Shown: positions 19,855 to 31,733, counted from the stretch's first letter. The stretch: DNA of 64,000 nucleotides from Tritrichomonas musculus (GCA_039105265.1 JAPFFF010000007.1:6262001-6326000), one strand, 5' to 3'. Notes: a model not told the origin generated them from the letters alone. A program made the numbers and translations.

Positions 19855-19855
19855 C
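18501..19855. other. AT-rich gap with homopolymer tracts
   Basis: No gene supported. A run of about 20 T lies near 19656, and about 30 A lie at 19821-19850, ending six bases before the ATG of the GTPase. The leftward frames at 19050-19283 and 19599-19790 are Phe/Ile/Lys-rich chance translations. Confidence 0.5.
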
Positions 19856-20529
19856 ATGGATGATGGAATTAACATAGCTATACAGTTGGTTGGATACCAT
19901 TCTGTAGGAAAAAGCACAACATTATTTAGTTACTCTCATAACTATTTTAAAAAAAATTTAAAATTTGGACAAACATTTGATAAAAAGATAATTACTTTTA
20001 ATGGTTGCAAGATATCACTTACAATATACGATTTTTTTTCAATGAATTATATATCCCTACAAATTATGCATTTCGTTCAGCACCTCAAGGCTTGTTATTT
20101 ATTTTTGATATAACAAATAGAAAAACTTTTGAACATGCCGCAAAATTTATTGATTCTTTAAAACATTTACATTATAAAAATCCGTTTTATCTAGTTCTTG
20201 CTGGAAATAAGCTTGACTTAGAAAATGAAAGAGAGATATCAAAAGATGAGGCTCAAAATTTTGCAAACAAGCATAAAATAAAATATTTTGAAATATCAGC
20301 AAAAGAGTTGAAAGGTTTAGATGAAGTTTTTAATGATTTAGCAATAAATATTTATAATGAAATTATATGCGAGAAAGACAATTCAGAAATTCAAGGTCAA
20401 ATATTTGTAATTAAAGATAATCAAAAAAATATAAAAAGGCTTTTGTTTGCAATATTCATATTAATACTAATATTGATATCTTTCACTTACATTATTATCA
20501 ATACAAACATATCAAAACATGCATTGTAA
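19856..20529 (+). CDS. Rab/Ras-like small GTPase with C-terminal membrane anchor; frame break at T8
   Basis: Small GTPases switch membrane traffic. P-loop GYHSVGKSTT, switch-I-like QTFDKKI and the strand SLTIYDF are in the first frame (from 19856). The rest, NELYIPTNYAFRSAPQGLLF, DITNRKTFEHA, the guanine motif GNKLDLE and the SAK motif (FEISAKELKG), is in the next frame, which ends at 20529. The frames meet at a run of eight T at 20032-20039, so one indel there separates an intact gene from a broken one. The switch-II DTAGQE region is poorly conserved. The C-terminus lacks prenylation cysteines and instead has a hydrophobic segment (LLFAIFILILILISFTYIII), predicting tail anchoring, which is unusual for Rabs. 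Confidence 0.75.
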
Positions 20530-20739
20530 ATGAAAAACCTTTTTAAAAGAGGATGGCTGACTAATAAACAGCTTTAAAATTGGAAATTCTTTTAACATAT
20601 TAAAATATTAAATTATTATAACTTTTTCCAAAATTTATCTGCGAGCTTTGAAATTGAGAGGATCTGATATTCATAAAAGCCTCATTTAATAAAATTCCAA
20701 TGCATATGAGATTTTGAATATTAATAAAATATTTATTTG

Positions 20740-20890
20740 ATAATAAAAGTTTGATTTAGAATGTAAGATATGATTTTAAATTTCATTGAATGATATGACT
20801 TTGAATTAGATTGAAAAATATGATTTAGAATATTATTGAATGATATGATTTTGAATCAAATTGAAAAATATGATTTTGAATTTCATAAAA
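20740..20890. repeat. Tandem repeat, unit about 50 bp, about three copies
   Basis: Copies of GATATGATTTTGAATCAAAT followed by TGAAAAATATGATTT succeed each other with a few changes. The unit combines two related half-units (GATATGA and AATATGA). No coding sense. Confidence 0.6.
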
Positions 20891-21660
20891 AAAAAGTCAT
20901 AAAATTTTTAAAAAAGAATGTTTTTAAAGAATAAATGAAATAATATAAAACATATGCTTGTGAATATGCTATTAATACTTTTAAAAAAGTAAAATATCTT
21001 TTATATGTCCCGATCTGATGAACTTTTTTGAAATAATAATATTTCGATAATTTTGCACAAATAAGAAATCAATGAATATTGTCTTAATATATAACTTTAT
21101 CATATTGCAAATCATAAAAAATAACATTTATTTAAACATAAAAAGCATTCAGCATTTCAAAAAATACAAATTTTTATTTTTTGTCATCCAAATTTGATTA
21201 GAAAGAATAATGAATATTCACCTCTACCTCTTATTTTAATACATGATATTTTTGATATGGCATACAATCAAATTATTATATTTTTATTTCTTCAATCAAT
21301 CTATTGAATAAAAATAATTCAAATTAAGCAGCTTTTTTGAATGCAAAAATGAAGCGAAAATTTGAAAATTGTTTATTTTATCAATTTAAAGTCATTGATT
21401 TTTATTGCTATTCAGCACTTAGAAACAGAATGAATAATACTACTTATATAATAAAAATAGCATGCTTAAATAACATATATGAAAAAATGTATTCAAATGA
21501 TGTATCAAATGTTTTATTCATATGCTGAGCTAAAAACTTATCTAAATTTTTTTTAATTATACGTTTTTAGAATAATTAATTATTTTATACATGTTATATG
21601 CTTTTCTTTTTATTTTTAATCTTATGATATAGATATATTTTAAGGGTATAGTTGAAAAAG

Positions 21661-22558
21661 ATAGGTGTGGCGATCGGAAGTGAAGTGTCAGAAAAATTAA
21701 AAAATCCATGGAATGGGTTGATATTTTGTTTTTAGGAATATAATTATAATATAATATTTATAAAATTATTATTTTGAAAATTCTATGTATCAATTTCAAG
21801 ATATGATTATTTAGGAAATTCAATTGAAAATAATCGTTTTTTCACAATGATAAATGTAATTGTTTTATAATTTTCCAACTAATGAAAAGATTTTCGAGTA
21901 AACAATATTAAAGAGAAAACATATGACACCAAAAAAGAAAGTAGATTCTCTAAGATAAATCTTTTTGGACATTCATTTTAGATCTGAAAATTGAAAATAT
22001 ATAATATAAGTAACATGTGCTTAAAAAAATAAAGTATATCGTTTACAAAGAAGAAAAAACTAAAATCAATTCGTTTTTTTTTTTCAATTTTGAATAAATT
22101 AGGATAAATAATTTTTTATTTCATACATAATGAATTTAAAAAATTGTTCTTTCCTATGATATAGATCATCTTAATTTCTTTTTTCCAATTTCTTGATTGA
22201 TTTATATGAAATGATTAAAAAATATAATATCAAATTTATTATTTGATAAGTTTTATTATTTTTCCTTGATATTTCAAAATATTTAAAAATATCCAAATGG
22301 TTTAATATGCGAATGGCTTATAAAATTTTACAAAAAAGCTTAAAATAAATTATATTTTTCATATAACATGTCTCAGATTTGAAAGAAAATATCATTTATT
22401 TTATATCTTAAATCCTGCACATAGAATTTTATTTTTTATTCAAAATTTATAATCAATATATCATATAACATTTAATTAATTGGTTTATTTTGTGATCCAT
22501 GGATTTTTTAAGTTTTATTTCAATTATTTGACACTTCACTTCCGATCGCCACACCTAT
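21661..22558. mobile_element. 898-bp non-autonomous DNA transposon (MITE) with 30-bp TIRs and 8-bp target duplication
   Basis: Perfect 30-bp terminal inverted repeats start ATAGGTGTGGCGATCGGAAG (21661-21690) and end at 22558 (22529-22558). Both sides are flanked by TGAAAAAG (21653-21660 and 22559-22566), an 8-bp target-site duplication as made by hAT and P-type transposases. The second ~20 bp inside each end is also related (AAAAAATCCATGG). No ORF is inside. Intact ends and duplication suggest a fairly recent insertion. Confidence 0.85.
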
Positions 22559-23311
22559 TGAAAAAGTGGGCTTATTCGATATGAGAAAAAAATTTTCTCT
22601 GTTGCTTTTTTTTAAATTCTTTTTATAAAATTAGAATGTGCACAAAGAAATGTCCGGAGGATTTTTTTTATTTTATTCTAAATTAATTATTTTCTAATAA
22701 TTATTTGAGATATTGAAAAAGACTCAACAAAAAAAAATTTTCTCCGTACAAAACTAATAATTTTAAATGTTATTGCGAATTATCTAATAAAATTTCAAAA
22801 AATGCGAGAAATCATTTCTCTGGTTCTTTAAGTTTTTTTTTGAATTCTTTTTTGAATGATTCTCAATTTTCTGAGATTTTATTTTATATGATTTTATACA
22901 GTCAAATTTGAATATATGTATAAAATATGAATATTTAATATATCGAGCATAATATAAGATTTCTATTTATAATATCGTATATTATATTTTTTTGTTTTTA
23001 TATCCTTTGACATTTTGATATCTAAAATTGTAGAATTTAAGAGAATTTCGAAAATAGAATATTTACTTAAATAACTTGATTTAGAGATCTTGATATAACA
23101 ATTAAAAGTTAGTAGATTTAATGATTTCACAATATATCATACATAATTGCAAACTTTTAGATAGATTTTTAACATAATCAAATGTTTAACAATTTACCAA
23201 TAATTGTTTAAAATAATTTGCTGGATGTGAATATATAATTGGAAATATCAGTAAATATTATAATATTTGCTAAAATATAAATATTAGTTGAGATATTTTT
23301 CTTAAAATATC

Positions 23312-24309
23312 AAAAAATGAGAAAATTTCTGAGAATATCAAGATCTATATCAGAAAATAAATGATATAGTCGATTGCTATTTGAAAACAAGAGCAAATGA
23401 AATAAAATGAAATTTGAAAAAAATAAAAAAGTTGTTTTCAATGAGTGTTTTTTATTTATTCAGGTATTTTTTGTGTGAATATTTTGCTTTTTGTTTGATT
23501 TTGGTAGTTTTTGATTTAATTTTCATATACCAAAAATCAAATGACAAAAATTTATATTCATGGCTAGGGAGAAAAGAGCATTTTTCACTTTATATTCTAT
23601 TCAATTCTTTTCAAATTCAATAATCCAAAATATAAAATGCATTGAATTTTCATATTTTTTTAAAAAAGCTTGAAAATGAGGTGAATCTAAGCATTTTAGA
23701 AGATTTTATGATTGATTTCAAATATATATATATAAATATTAGATTTGGCCGGAGGATTTATTTTTTCCTTTTGCTGTTATTGAGTTTTGAATCATAATTA
23801 GGTATAGAAATTTTTTTGGAACAAATAAAAAAAACTGGTCAGACAATTTTTTACGTACATCTTAACTTTATATTAAAAATTAAAAAATAAATAGAGGAAA
23901 AATATTTTGTCAGATCTTTTTATTTGACCATTTTTTGTAGGTCAATTTCATATTTCTAATCGTTATTCTTTTTTTTACTCAAAATTGCGTAATATGTATT
24001 CGTTTGTCTCGCATAAAGCTCACCAAGTTCTTTAAAATTGTGTATTAAACGTTTTGAACACCAAATTTTCATAAAAATTAACGTCTTAAAATTACGTTAA
24101 AATCTTTGAAAAACTACCAAAATCAAACAAAAAGCAAAATATTCACACAAAAAATACCTGAATAAATAAAAAACACTCATTGAAAACAACTTTTTTATTT
24201 TTTTCAAATTTCATTTTATTTCATTTGCTCTTGTTTTCAAATAGCAATCGACTATATCATTTATTTTCTGATATAGATCTTGATATTCTCAGAAATTTTC
24301 TCATTTTTT
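23312..24309. repeat. Perfect 201-bp inverted repeat with 596-bp spacer
   Basis: Left arm 23312-23512 and right arm 24109-24309 are reverse complements of equal length; every segment compared was identical, including the stretch AGATCTATATCAGAAAATAA. The spacer holds no gene. The short ORF at 23414-23623 starts in the left arm and is not real. Such identity in AT-rich junk implies a very recent inversion-duplication, gene conversion, or an assembly fold-back artefact. Outside the arms similarity stops sharply. Confidence 0.85.
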
Positions 24310-24793
24310 AATTTTTAAGATAAATTTCTTGACTAATTATTTCTATTTTAGTTAGATACTAAGTAAATGTCAGCTTTATATGATTTAGAATTAAAATCCA
24401 TGAAGATCTACTCTTATAATGAAAGTTTAATCTTGATTATTCATTGAATTTAAATTTATTTGGTTAGTGAATCATTAACGTAAAAAAATAGTGGCATTAG
24501 TTTGTTACATAATAATATTCTTTTTTTATTTTTACTTCCATTATATTATTTAAAATAATATACTATACTATTTTAAGATTTTAAAATTTTGATTTATATT
24601 AATATTTATCATATCTTTGGCTATTTTAAAATTGCTAAATGTTTAAAGCAACTCATGATATTCATGTTTAGGCATATCTCATAAAAAATAGTAAATTGAG
24701 AATGAATATTTTTTTTAATTCAATATTGAATTAAATATAAAAATATAAAATCTTTTGAATTACTTCAAAAAATAATTTAAACTATACCCTTAA

Positions 24794-27609
24794 ACATTTT
24801 TTTTGATATCACAGTGTAATTTCGATTATTATCTTTTTTTTTGTCCTGAATTTTAACTTTTTAGTAGTTTTTATTCTTTAACATATATGTATATATATTT
24901 ATTTATTGTTATTATTGCAATTAATCTTTTAAATTTTTAGATATTTAAAATATATCATGAAAAGTTGTCAAATGTTTTGTTAAGGTTTTCAAATTTAAAC
25001 TTTTTGATATATATTTTCCTTCCTTATAGATGTGCCAATATATTTTTAGATAAAGTAAATAACAATATATATTTACGATTTAAATATGTATAAATAATTA
25101 TAATATGTTAATAACATATAAATAAAATAAAAAATATAAATTACAATATAATATACAAATTATTATATAATTCTAATTTTTCAAAAGAAAATAAATTTTT
25201 TTGAATAAAAAAATTGTGAACCTTAAAAACAAATAAGTTTTTAAAAAGTTAATAATAATTATTGAAAATCTTGTAATTTATTTTTATCTTAATTAATTTA
25301 CTATTAACTGATGAAATAAAGCATGTGTATAATTATTATAATTAGTATAAAATAATAAAATATATATTATATAGGTAGAGGTGAGGTATAACACTGCCAA
25401 ATTAAAATTAAAATTTTAAAACATAATTATCTTAATATATTCAAATTTTTTTCATAATCAATAAAATCAAATTATATTTATAATCTGGCATTAAATAAGA
25501 TTAATGCTTTAAAACTAAGCAAATCTTCAATTTTTCACTTTTTCTGAGGGATAAAACATCGCTTTTTCTTCGGGCATTAAAAGATGAATTTGACAATAAA
25601 TAACATATTTTTAATATTTAATGTGTATTTAATCATATATATGATTTTGGGTCAAAAAATCAGGACAGATTTTTTTTTAACTACCTTTATAAAAACTAAT
25701 TATACTAAGAGCCTTTGGTTCTTAAAATGAAATCTCAAACTTCACCACTTTTAAAATTCTCTAAACTGAAATAAGTTCTTTAAAATTCTCAAAACTAAAT
25801 TATTTTTTTTTTGAAACTTTCAAATTGAAAGTTTTTTTTCAATGATAAATCTATTTAAAGTGCCCCCAAAAAATAGGGGTCTCATTCAATAAAATTGTGG
25901 TCGACGATCAAGTTAAGAAAAAATTGAATATTTTTTCAGAAAATATAATTTTAAGAAAAAATTTTTTTTTCAAATATTTTTTTCTCAAAATTAAATTTTT
26001 ATCATCGTTTTCCCTTGAAATTAATTATTTTTTGAATCGAACCCTTTTATTTCTCAAAAACTCTCAAATAATTTCAATAATCTATAACAAAAAATAAAAT
26101 TTAAAAGGAGCACAGGTAACCGTTTTTCGTACGTTAAGAAACCTTAAAAAAACATTTATATCTTATTATAAAAACAAGAAAAAACAATATTTTTTAAATA
26201 TATTGATTATTTATATTAGATAATATAATACATAATGATACATTACATAATTATTTCAAGTGTGATGAAATAAAGTCCTAATGATGTTTTTTTTTGATCA
26301 TCCAAAGGACTTGTAAATTAATAGTTTTGATATTTTATTTTAGTGCTAAATGATAAAATGATATTATATCTTTTAAATAAAATTTATAGTAGACTTATAA
26401 ATTTCCAAATCACATTTTTTATTTTTGAAATCCTGGGGAATATTCTTTTCTGTTGAATGTTTATTTACATTGATATTTTATTTTGTACCACGATTGGTGT
26501 TAATAATTCTATTAAATTATAATTAATGTTTTGTTGATACGGAATTTTTATAACAAAATATAATTTTTTTAATATATATTTATTTAATAAAGCATATTAA
26601 ATATAGTATTTTCATTTTGGAGTTGAAAAGATAATAAATTCATGAATATTTATGTTTATTAAAAATCAAAGTTTTCGGAAAAATAATAACAAATAATTGT
26701 TATATATAATCATACCAAGCAAATATAATTATTTATCTGCAGAAAAAATCAATTAATTATGATATTTATGTATTTTAATGATGTTTGGAGGTTCTATGAT
26801 ATTTTATTATTAAATTTTAATAATAAAATAGACTATTATCTTTAATATAATGAAATTTCATTTCCAAAATAACTAAATACATAAGTAAATTCAGAATAAA
26901 AAATGAAAAAAATAAAAAAAATTGAGTAGTGAAAAAAAATTATCGTTCAATTTGTCAACTTTTTGAATTTTTTTTATACTTTGATATTTTTCTTTCATTT
27001 GTCGATAAATCGATTTATTTCTGTGTATTTACACCACTTCTATCAAACATGTAAAAACGTTTAGAATTATAATTCGTACGTTAGTTCTGAAAAGTTAAAC
27101 TTTTTGATAACTTAGATTTTTAAAACATGAATAATGTTTTTCCCCTACGATAGATTTTTTTTTGGTCTATATAAAACTTGCTTAAAAACCAATATACTAT
27201 ATAATATTTCAATATGAAGTCGAAACGACGATTTTCAATAACCGCCAAAGTCGTGCTTTAAAATTTAATAAAATTTTTTTCTACATATTTTTTTATTTTT
27301 CATTTTGACTATACCCTACGATACTTTTTTAATTTGTTTATATCTTTAAAATCCTTTTTTGATGTGTAATATATTCATCCATAGAGTTCATATGAAACAA
27401 TCTTTTAACTTAAAAGTTTTAAGAAATATGTTGAGAGAATATCAATAAACGAACTAGCTTGAAACCTAAAGGGTCAAAAATCTTATCAAAACCTTGTTTT
27501 TTTATAAGTTTTTGAGAAAAAATAATCCGATACCATTCTAGAGTTCTTTTTTATTTTTAGGTAACATAAAAAAATAACCGTTTCGATTTACCTTTTTATA
27601 TTTACAGTA
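24794..27609. other. AT-rich gap
   Basis: Nearly 3 kb with no supportable gene. A 12-bp word AGGTAGAGGTGA at 25374-25385 is inverse to one at about 21218-21230. The 66-codon frame at 25897-26097 is Phe/Asn/Lys-rich and starts at a GTG, so I do not accept it. Confidence 0.45.
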
Positions 27610-27948
27610 ACGTTCTTTCAATAGACCTGGAGCATTTCAGTAGACCCGGAGCAAGGTCAATTTAGCATAAATTGGCCATGATTTGATCGTTTTTTATAAA
27701 AAAGAAAACCAAATATGATCAGAAATATTTCGATCAGAATTTTTTTTATTTTTCACTATTTTACAAATATCTCCAAATCAAAAAAGTAAAACAAATAATA
27801 TTTAACAAAAATTATAATGTAAAATAATAATTTTTATATAATTTATCATCAAATATTAAATAAAATAATTAAATTGTATGAAAAATAATAAAAATAAAAT
27901 TTAGTGATCCGGGTCTACTGAAATGCTCAGGGTCTATTGAAAGCACGT
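27610..27948. mobile_element. 339-bp TA-flanked MITE (mariner-like ends)
   Basis: Ends are inverted repeats of about 46 bp: CTTTCAATAGACC(T)GGAGCATTT near 27615 and its complement ending AATGCTCAGGGTCTATTGAA near 27940. Only a few mismatches separate them. TA dinucleotides lie immediately outside both ends (27608-27609 and 27949-27950), as expected for Tc1/mariner-type insertion. The inside is AT-rich with no ORF. Confidence 0.75.
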
Positions 27949-28423
27949 TATCAATCTTGTTCAAAAAACATTACCTCCCTCTCAATTTAAAATAATCATA
28001 TCTTTATATTTTAAATATGAATTAATTTTTTAAGGGGGACGGACCAAATAAAAAAAAATCAATTTCTTTAATTTATTTTATATTTTTTACTTAAGTAATA
28101 TACTAATAATTAATAATTACTAATATTTTCAAATTTTTTTTATAAAAAATTTTTGTTTTTTTACGAAATTATATATTCAATCATTTGCAAAACATTTCCT
28201 TATTTTTTAATTTTGTCGCATTCATCAGTTTACCTTTCATTTGTAAATTATGAAGTGCTCAGTAGTCATGCCAAATTCTATTTTTTTATACATAAAAATG
28301 TTTGAAATACTTTTTTTTTAATTGAAAGGAGATTAATTATATTATATTTCAATAAATATTAAACTAAATTTTGATCGAATACATAACTTTATATTCCTAG
28401 GTTCACTGATGATAAGTTTTTAA

Positions 28424-28548
28424 TTTGGCTGTAAAATCTTTAAAATTGAATGATTACATACATTTTGAAAAATCATGAATTACAGAGAGATTTTACCAAA
28501 ATTTAAAAATGTATGTAGTCTTTCAATTTTAAAGATTTTACAACCAAA
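28424..28548. repeat. Short foldback, 43-bp arms
   Basis: TTTGGCTGTAAAATCTTTAA at the start of the left arm (28424-28466) pairs with the right arm (28506-28548) with about 40 of 43 positions matching across a 39-bp loop. It would form a strong hairpin. It could be a tiny MITE or the end pair of one. Confidence 0.7.
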
Positions 28549-28928
28549 CTAAGTTATAATATTTTTTATTAATAGGAATAAAAAATTATGTATTCGTTAA
28601 GGATTTGAATCACTACATCTGGTAAAATGGAGATATGAAAATTTTTGTTCAACTTTTTTGCACTTTTTTTAACTTAATTTTTTTTTTTAGAAAAATCTAC
28701 AATTTAAATTTATAATCAAAAAGAAAATGTCCATTATAAATATTATAAAATACTATTTTAAATATTTAATCATTAATTATGATATAATAATATGTGTACG
28801 TTTTTTTCTTCAGAGTCCCATTTTTTTGAAAGGTTTATAATTAAAAAAAAAACGTATTAATATATAAAAAGTTGGTTTATTTTGTTAACCATATATTTTT
28901 TAACGTTTATTTCATTTTTTCATTTTTC

Positions 28929-29447
28929 ATGGCGCCAAAAAGGAAAATCCAAATAAAAAACCAAAAAGCAATAAATATTAGATGGAATAAAAAGGATGAT
29001 GATAAAGAAGAGATTCAGGAAGATGTTCCTTATAAAAAAGTTCAACCAGATATGGCTGTCATCAGTACTTTAGTACAAGGCTCTGGTTTTCAAAGAGCTC
29101 GCATCGGCGCTGCTATCCAAGGAAACTGTTTTCCTAGCAAATCTACCTTTTATAGGCACCAACAAAAGTTGATACCGAAAATAAAAGAATGTACTTCTGA
29201 ACATTTTGAGAGGTTTGCTAAGGAAACATTTGAACAGAATGATGCCAATATTTCAATAGATGGGAGATATGACTCCTGTCGTGATGCAATGTATTGCACA
29301 ACAGCAACAATGGATTGCAGGAGAAACAAAGTTGTTGACATGCAAACAACAAACAAAAAAGATGTCAACGTTGCGTCCAATATGCTAGAATCTGCTGCAG
29401 CTAGACTAAGTTTTGACCAAATTAATATAATTTTAAAATTATATTAA
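28929..29447 (+). pseudogene. DDE-type transposase N-terminal fragment
   Basis: From the ATG at 28929 (MAPKRKIQIKNQ), 172 residues precede a stop. A basic N-terminus is followed by a helical DNA-binding-like segment (STFYRHQQKLIPKI) and the motif ISIDGRYDSCRDAMYCTTAT, which resembles the first catalytic Asp strand of a DDE transposase group with a DGRxDS motif. The enzyme would cut and join transposon ends in the nucleus. It stops before the other catalytic residues, so this is a remnant. It lies outside the inverted repeats of the hAT remnant downstream, and whether they were one element is unclear. Confidence 0.55.
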
Positions 29448-30198
29448 TATTATGATAATTATCTAATATATTATTAATGAAGAATGATGCAATTAAATTG
29501 TTTGATAAAAAAGATAAAATGATTTAAAATATTAAATGGAGGTAAAGTTTTTTGAACTCATTTTAAGTTGAAATTCTAAAACTTGTTTTTTTATTTACAC
29601 CTTCCATTTAAATTAAAATTGCATTATATTGATAATAACCCATTTAAATTTATTTTAAAATTATAAATAATATACTAAATTATATAAACTATTTATATTA
29701 TGCATATATTCTTTTTGAAACCTATTTATAAATGAAGAAAATATAGTTTATTTTGAATAGGAGGTACAAATAAAAAAACAAGGTCTTCTCAATTAACCTT
29801 ACACTTTATTGAGTACTCTCAGAAATTCTCTCAAAACATAAATAAAAATATATGAAAAAGTTTTCATAAAAATATTTTAATAATTGATAATGTTGAAAAT
29901 TAGACATGTAGACTGTCTACATGTTCAACATTCAATTTTTAATTGAATTTTAATTCAATGGAGATAAAATTATTTCTGATAATTTTTCAATCAAATATTT
30001 AACTCAAAATTTATATTTATAAATATCTTGGTAAATAATTTTTTATGAATTTTTATAATATGTTATTATATGATATAAATAATAATTTATATATATTCAT
30101 TATTATAAAAAATTGTACTTAATTTTTTCATATGAAATATATATTTTATTTATTTTTAAAGGAAGATTTTAAACTTTTTGAAATAATTTTTTATAAAT

Positions 30199-30608
30199 AT
30201 GAATATTTTCGCTTGGCCACCTGGCACGCATATGATTTTGGCAGCTTTATCCGCATTAGATCCAAAAAACGACAAAAAAGATTATAATAAAAAAGTCAGA
30301 CGATTCGCTAAGTACGGAATGATTTATAAAGTACATGGATTTAATAATGAATATGAAAGTATATGCCCATTTTGCAAATTAAAACGAAAAAATTATCATT
30401 TTAGAAGAAGTTGTCACTATACTCACAAATTTCTTCAGAAATTGGGAAAGATAATTATCTAATTTGTATGGTTTATCCAAATATCATAAAATTAAAAACT
30501 TTTATTGCAAATTTGAGTAGTATTAATATCCGTGGTTTTGGAAATGTTATTATTGATCGTATTTATTCAGCATATGAAATTCAAATAGCAATAACAGCAT
30601 TTTCTTAA
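30199..30608 (+). pseudogene. Fragment inside the hAT remnant with Cys/His cluster
   Basis: The frame from 30199 reads MNIFAWPPGTHMILAALSAL and has a Cys2-His2-like cluster (CPFCKLKRKNYHFRRSCHYTH). A different frame from ~30411 to 30608 carries on with protein-like sequence. The pieces sit between the inverted repeats and upstream of the hAT dimerisation domain, so they are probably parts of the same decayed transposase region, with at least one frame disruption. Confidence 0.45.
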
Positions 30609-30631
30609 CAATTGAAGGGCGCCGATATTTT

Positions 30632-31018
30632 TTGAATCAAGTCGATCAAAACCAAAAGAAAAATTATTTAAATATTATTCAAAAATATATACTTCAATAT
30701 AATGAATTTAAATTCAAATTTGATGAGAATATTATTAAAGATCAAATAAATTCATATATGGAATTATCAAATTTTGAAGTTAATGACTCATTTTTATTTT
30801 GGCAAAATAATCGGAATAGTAATGTTAATAATTTAAATTTTTTAGCAAATATTGCTATTCGAATAATAAATATGGCATGCTCCGAGTTGCCTGTAGAAAG
30901 ACTATTTTCGCATTTAAAGTATCTTTATGGATCAAAAGATTATAATAAGTCGGATGATCTTCTTAATGCTCAATTGGCAATAAGGATGGAAAATATATAT
31001 TCTGGAGAAAACAAATAA
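30632..31018 (+). pseudogene. hAT transposase C-terminal dimerisation domain
   Basis: 128 residues ending at 31018. The stretch FLANIAIRIINMACSELPVE with RLFSHLKYLYGSK and LLNAQLAIRME matches the hAT C-terminal dimerisation domain (LA..A..I....s.lp.ERlFS). The catalytic core upstream is not recognisable, so the copy is dead. The frame opens without an ATG of its own. Confidence 0.65.
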
Positions 31019-31733
31019 TTTATTTAGTTTTTTTAAAGATAAAAACAAAACAAAAAATTAAAATTCAATATAAAACAAAATCTAATTTTCAATACCTTTT
31101 TTTTTTTAGTGACCATTCAGTATTTCTCAGAAAAATTCTGAGAAATATTGAAGATTTTAACATCACCAAAAAAAAAATAAAATCATCACAATAATTGTGA
31201 TAGCTTTCAAAAAAATTCTGAGAATTGAGCGTTGAACATGTCTATTGAAAATAATTATGATTATTTTTTGAACTTTTTCCTATAATTATTTTCAACATTA
31301 TCAATTATTGTAAGATTTTCTGAAGGTACTCAATAGAGTATAAGGTTAATTGAGAAGAGTATAAGGTTTTTAAAAAGACGGTATAATTTTTATGATTTTC
31401 TAAATATATACATAAAATACTAGAGAATAAATTAATAAATAGGTAAAATAATATATATATTTATTTTTGTAAAATTAAATAGAGTTATATTTATATATAC
31501 ATAAAATGAATTATTGATAAATAATTTTTAATTTTTGGCTAAACAAAAAAAATTGAAAAAAAAATTGAATAAATAAAATTAAAATAAATGAAATTGATAG
31601 TTACGTAACTATAATATTTTTTTTTTATTTTGAATCTGATTTTAATAATCCAAAAATATGAAAGATAATTAAAATTGCATATTTGAACTTTTATTTTTTT
31701 TAATAAAAATTGAAAACTTCAGAAAATTTCATC

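Larger units (their letters stand above)
21639..24793. mobile_element. Possible composite element with short inverted ends
   Basis: TTTAAGGGTATAGTT at 21639-21653 is matched in inverse orientation by AACTATACCCTTAAA at 24779-24793. An 898-bp terminal-inverted-repeat element sits exactly against the left copy, and a 201-bp inverted repeat lies inside. The 15-bp match may mark the ends of a larger, older element, but no target duplication was found, so this is tentative. Confidence 0.3.
29784..31360. mobile_element. hAT-like transposon remnant bounded by inverted repeats
   Basis: TCTTCTCAATTAACCTTACA at 29784 onward is matched in inverse orientation near 31322-31360. Similarity continues patchily inward for well over 100 bp (TAATTGATAATGTTGAAAA shared, and an ACATGT word). 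The inside holds pieces of a hAT transposase. A perfect palindrome ACATGTAGACTGTCTACATG(T) sits at 29904-29924, and a 12+12 bp hairpin (TATTTCTCAGAA arms) at 31121-31147. No target duplication could be recognised. Confidence 0.65.

Noticed and set aside
23414-23623. 69-codon ORF
   Set aside because: It starts within the left arm of the 201-bp inverted repeat and has chance-like Phe/Leu/Ile/Tyr composition.
25897-26097. 66-codon ORF
   Set aside because: Non-ATG start and Phe/Lys/Asn-rich chance composition.
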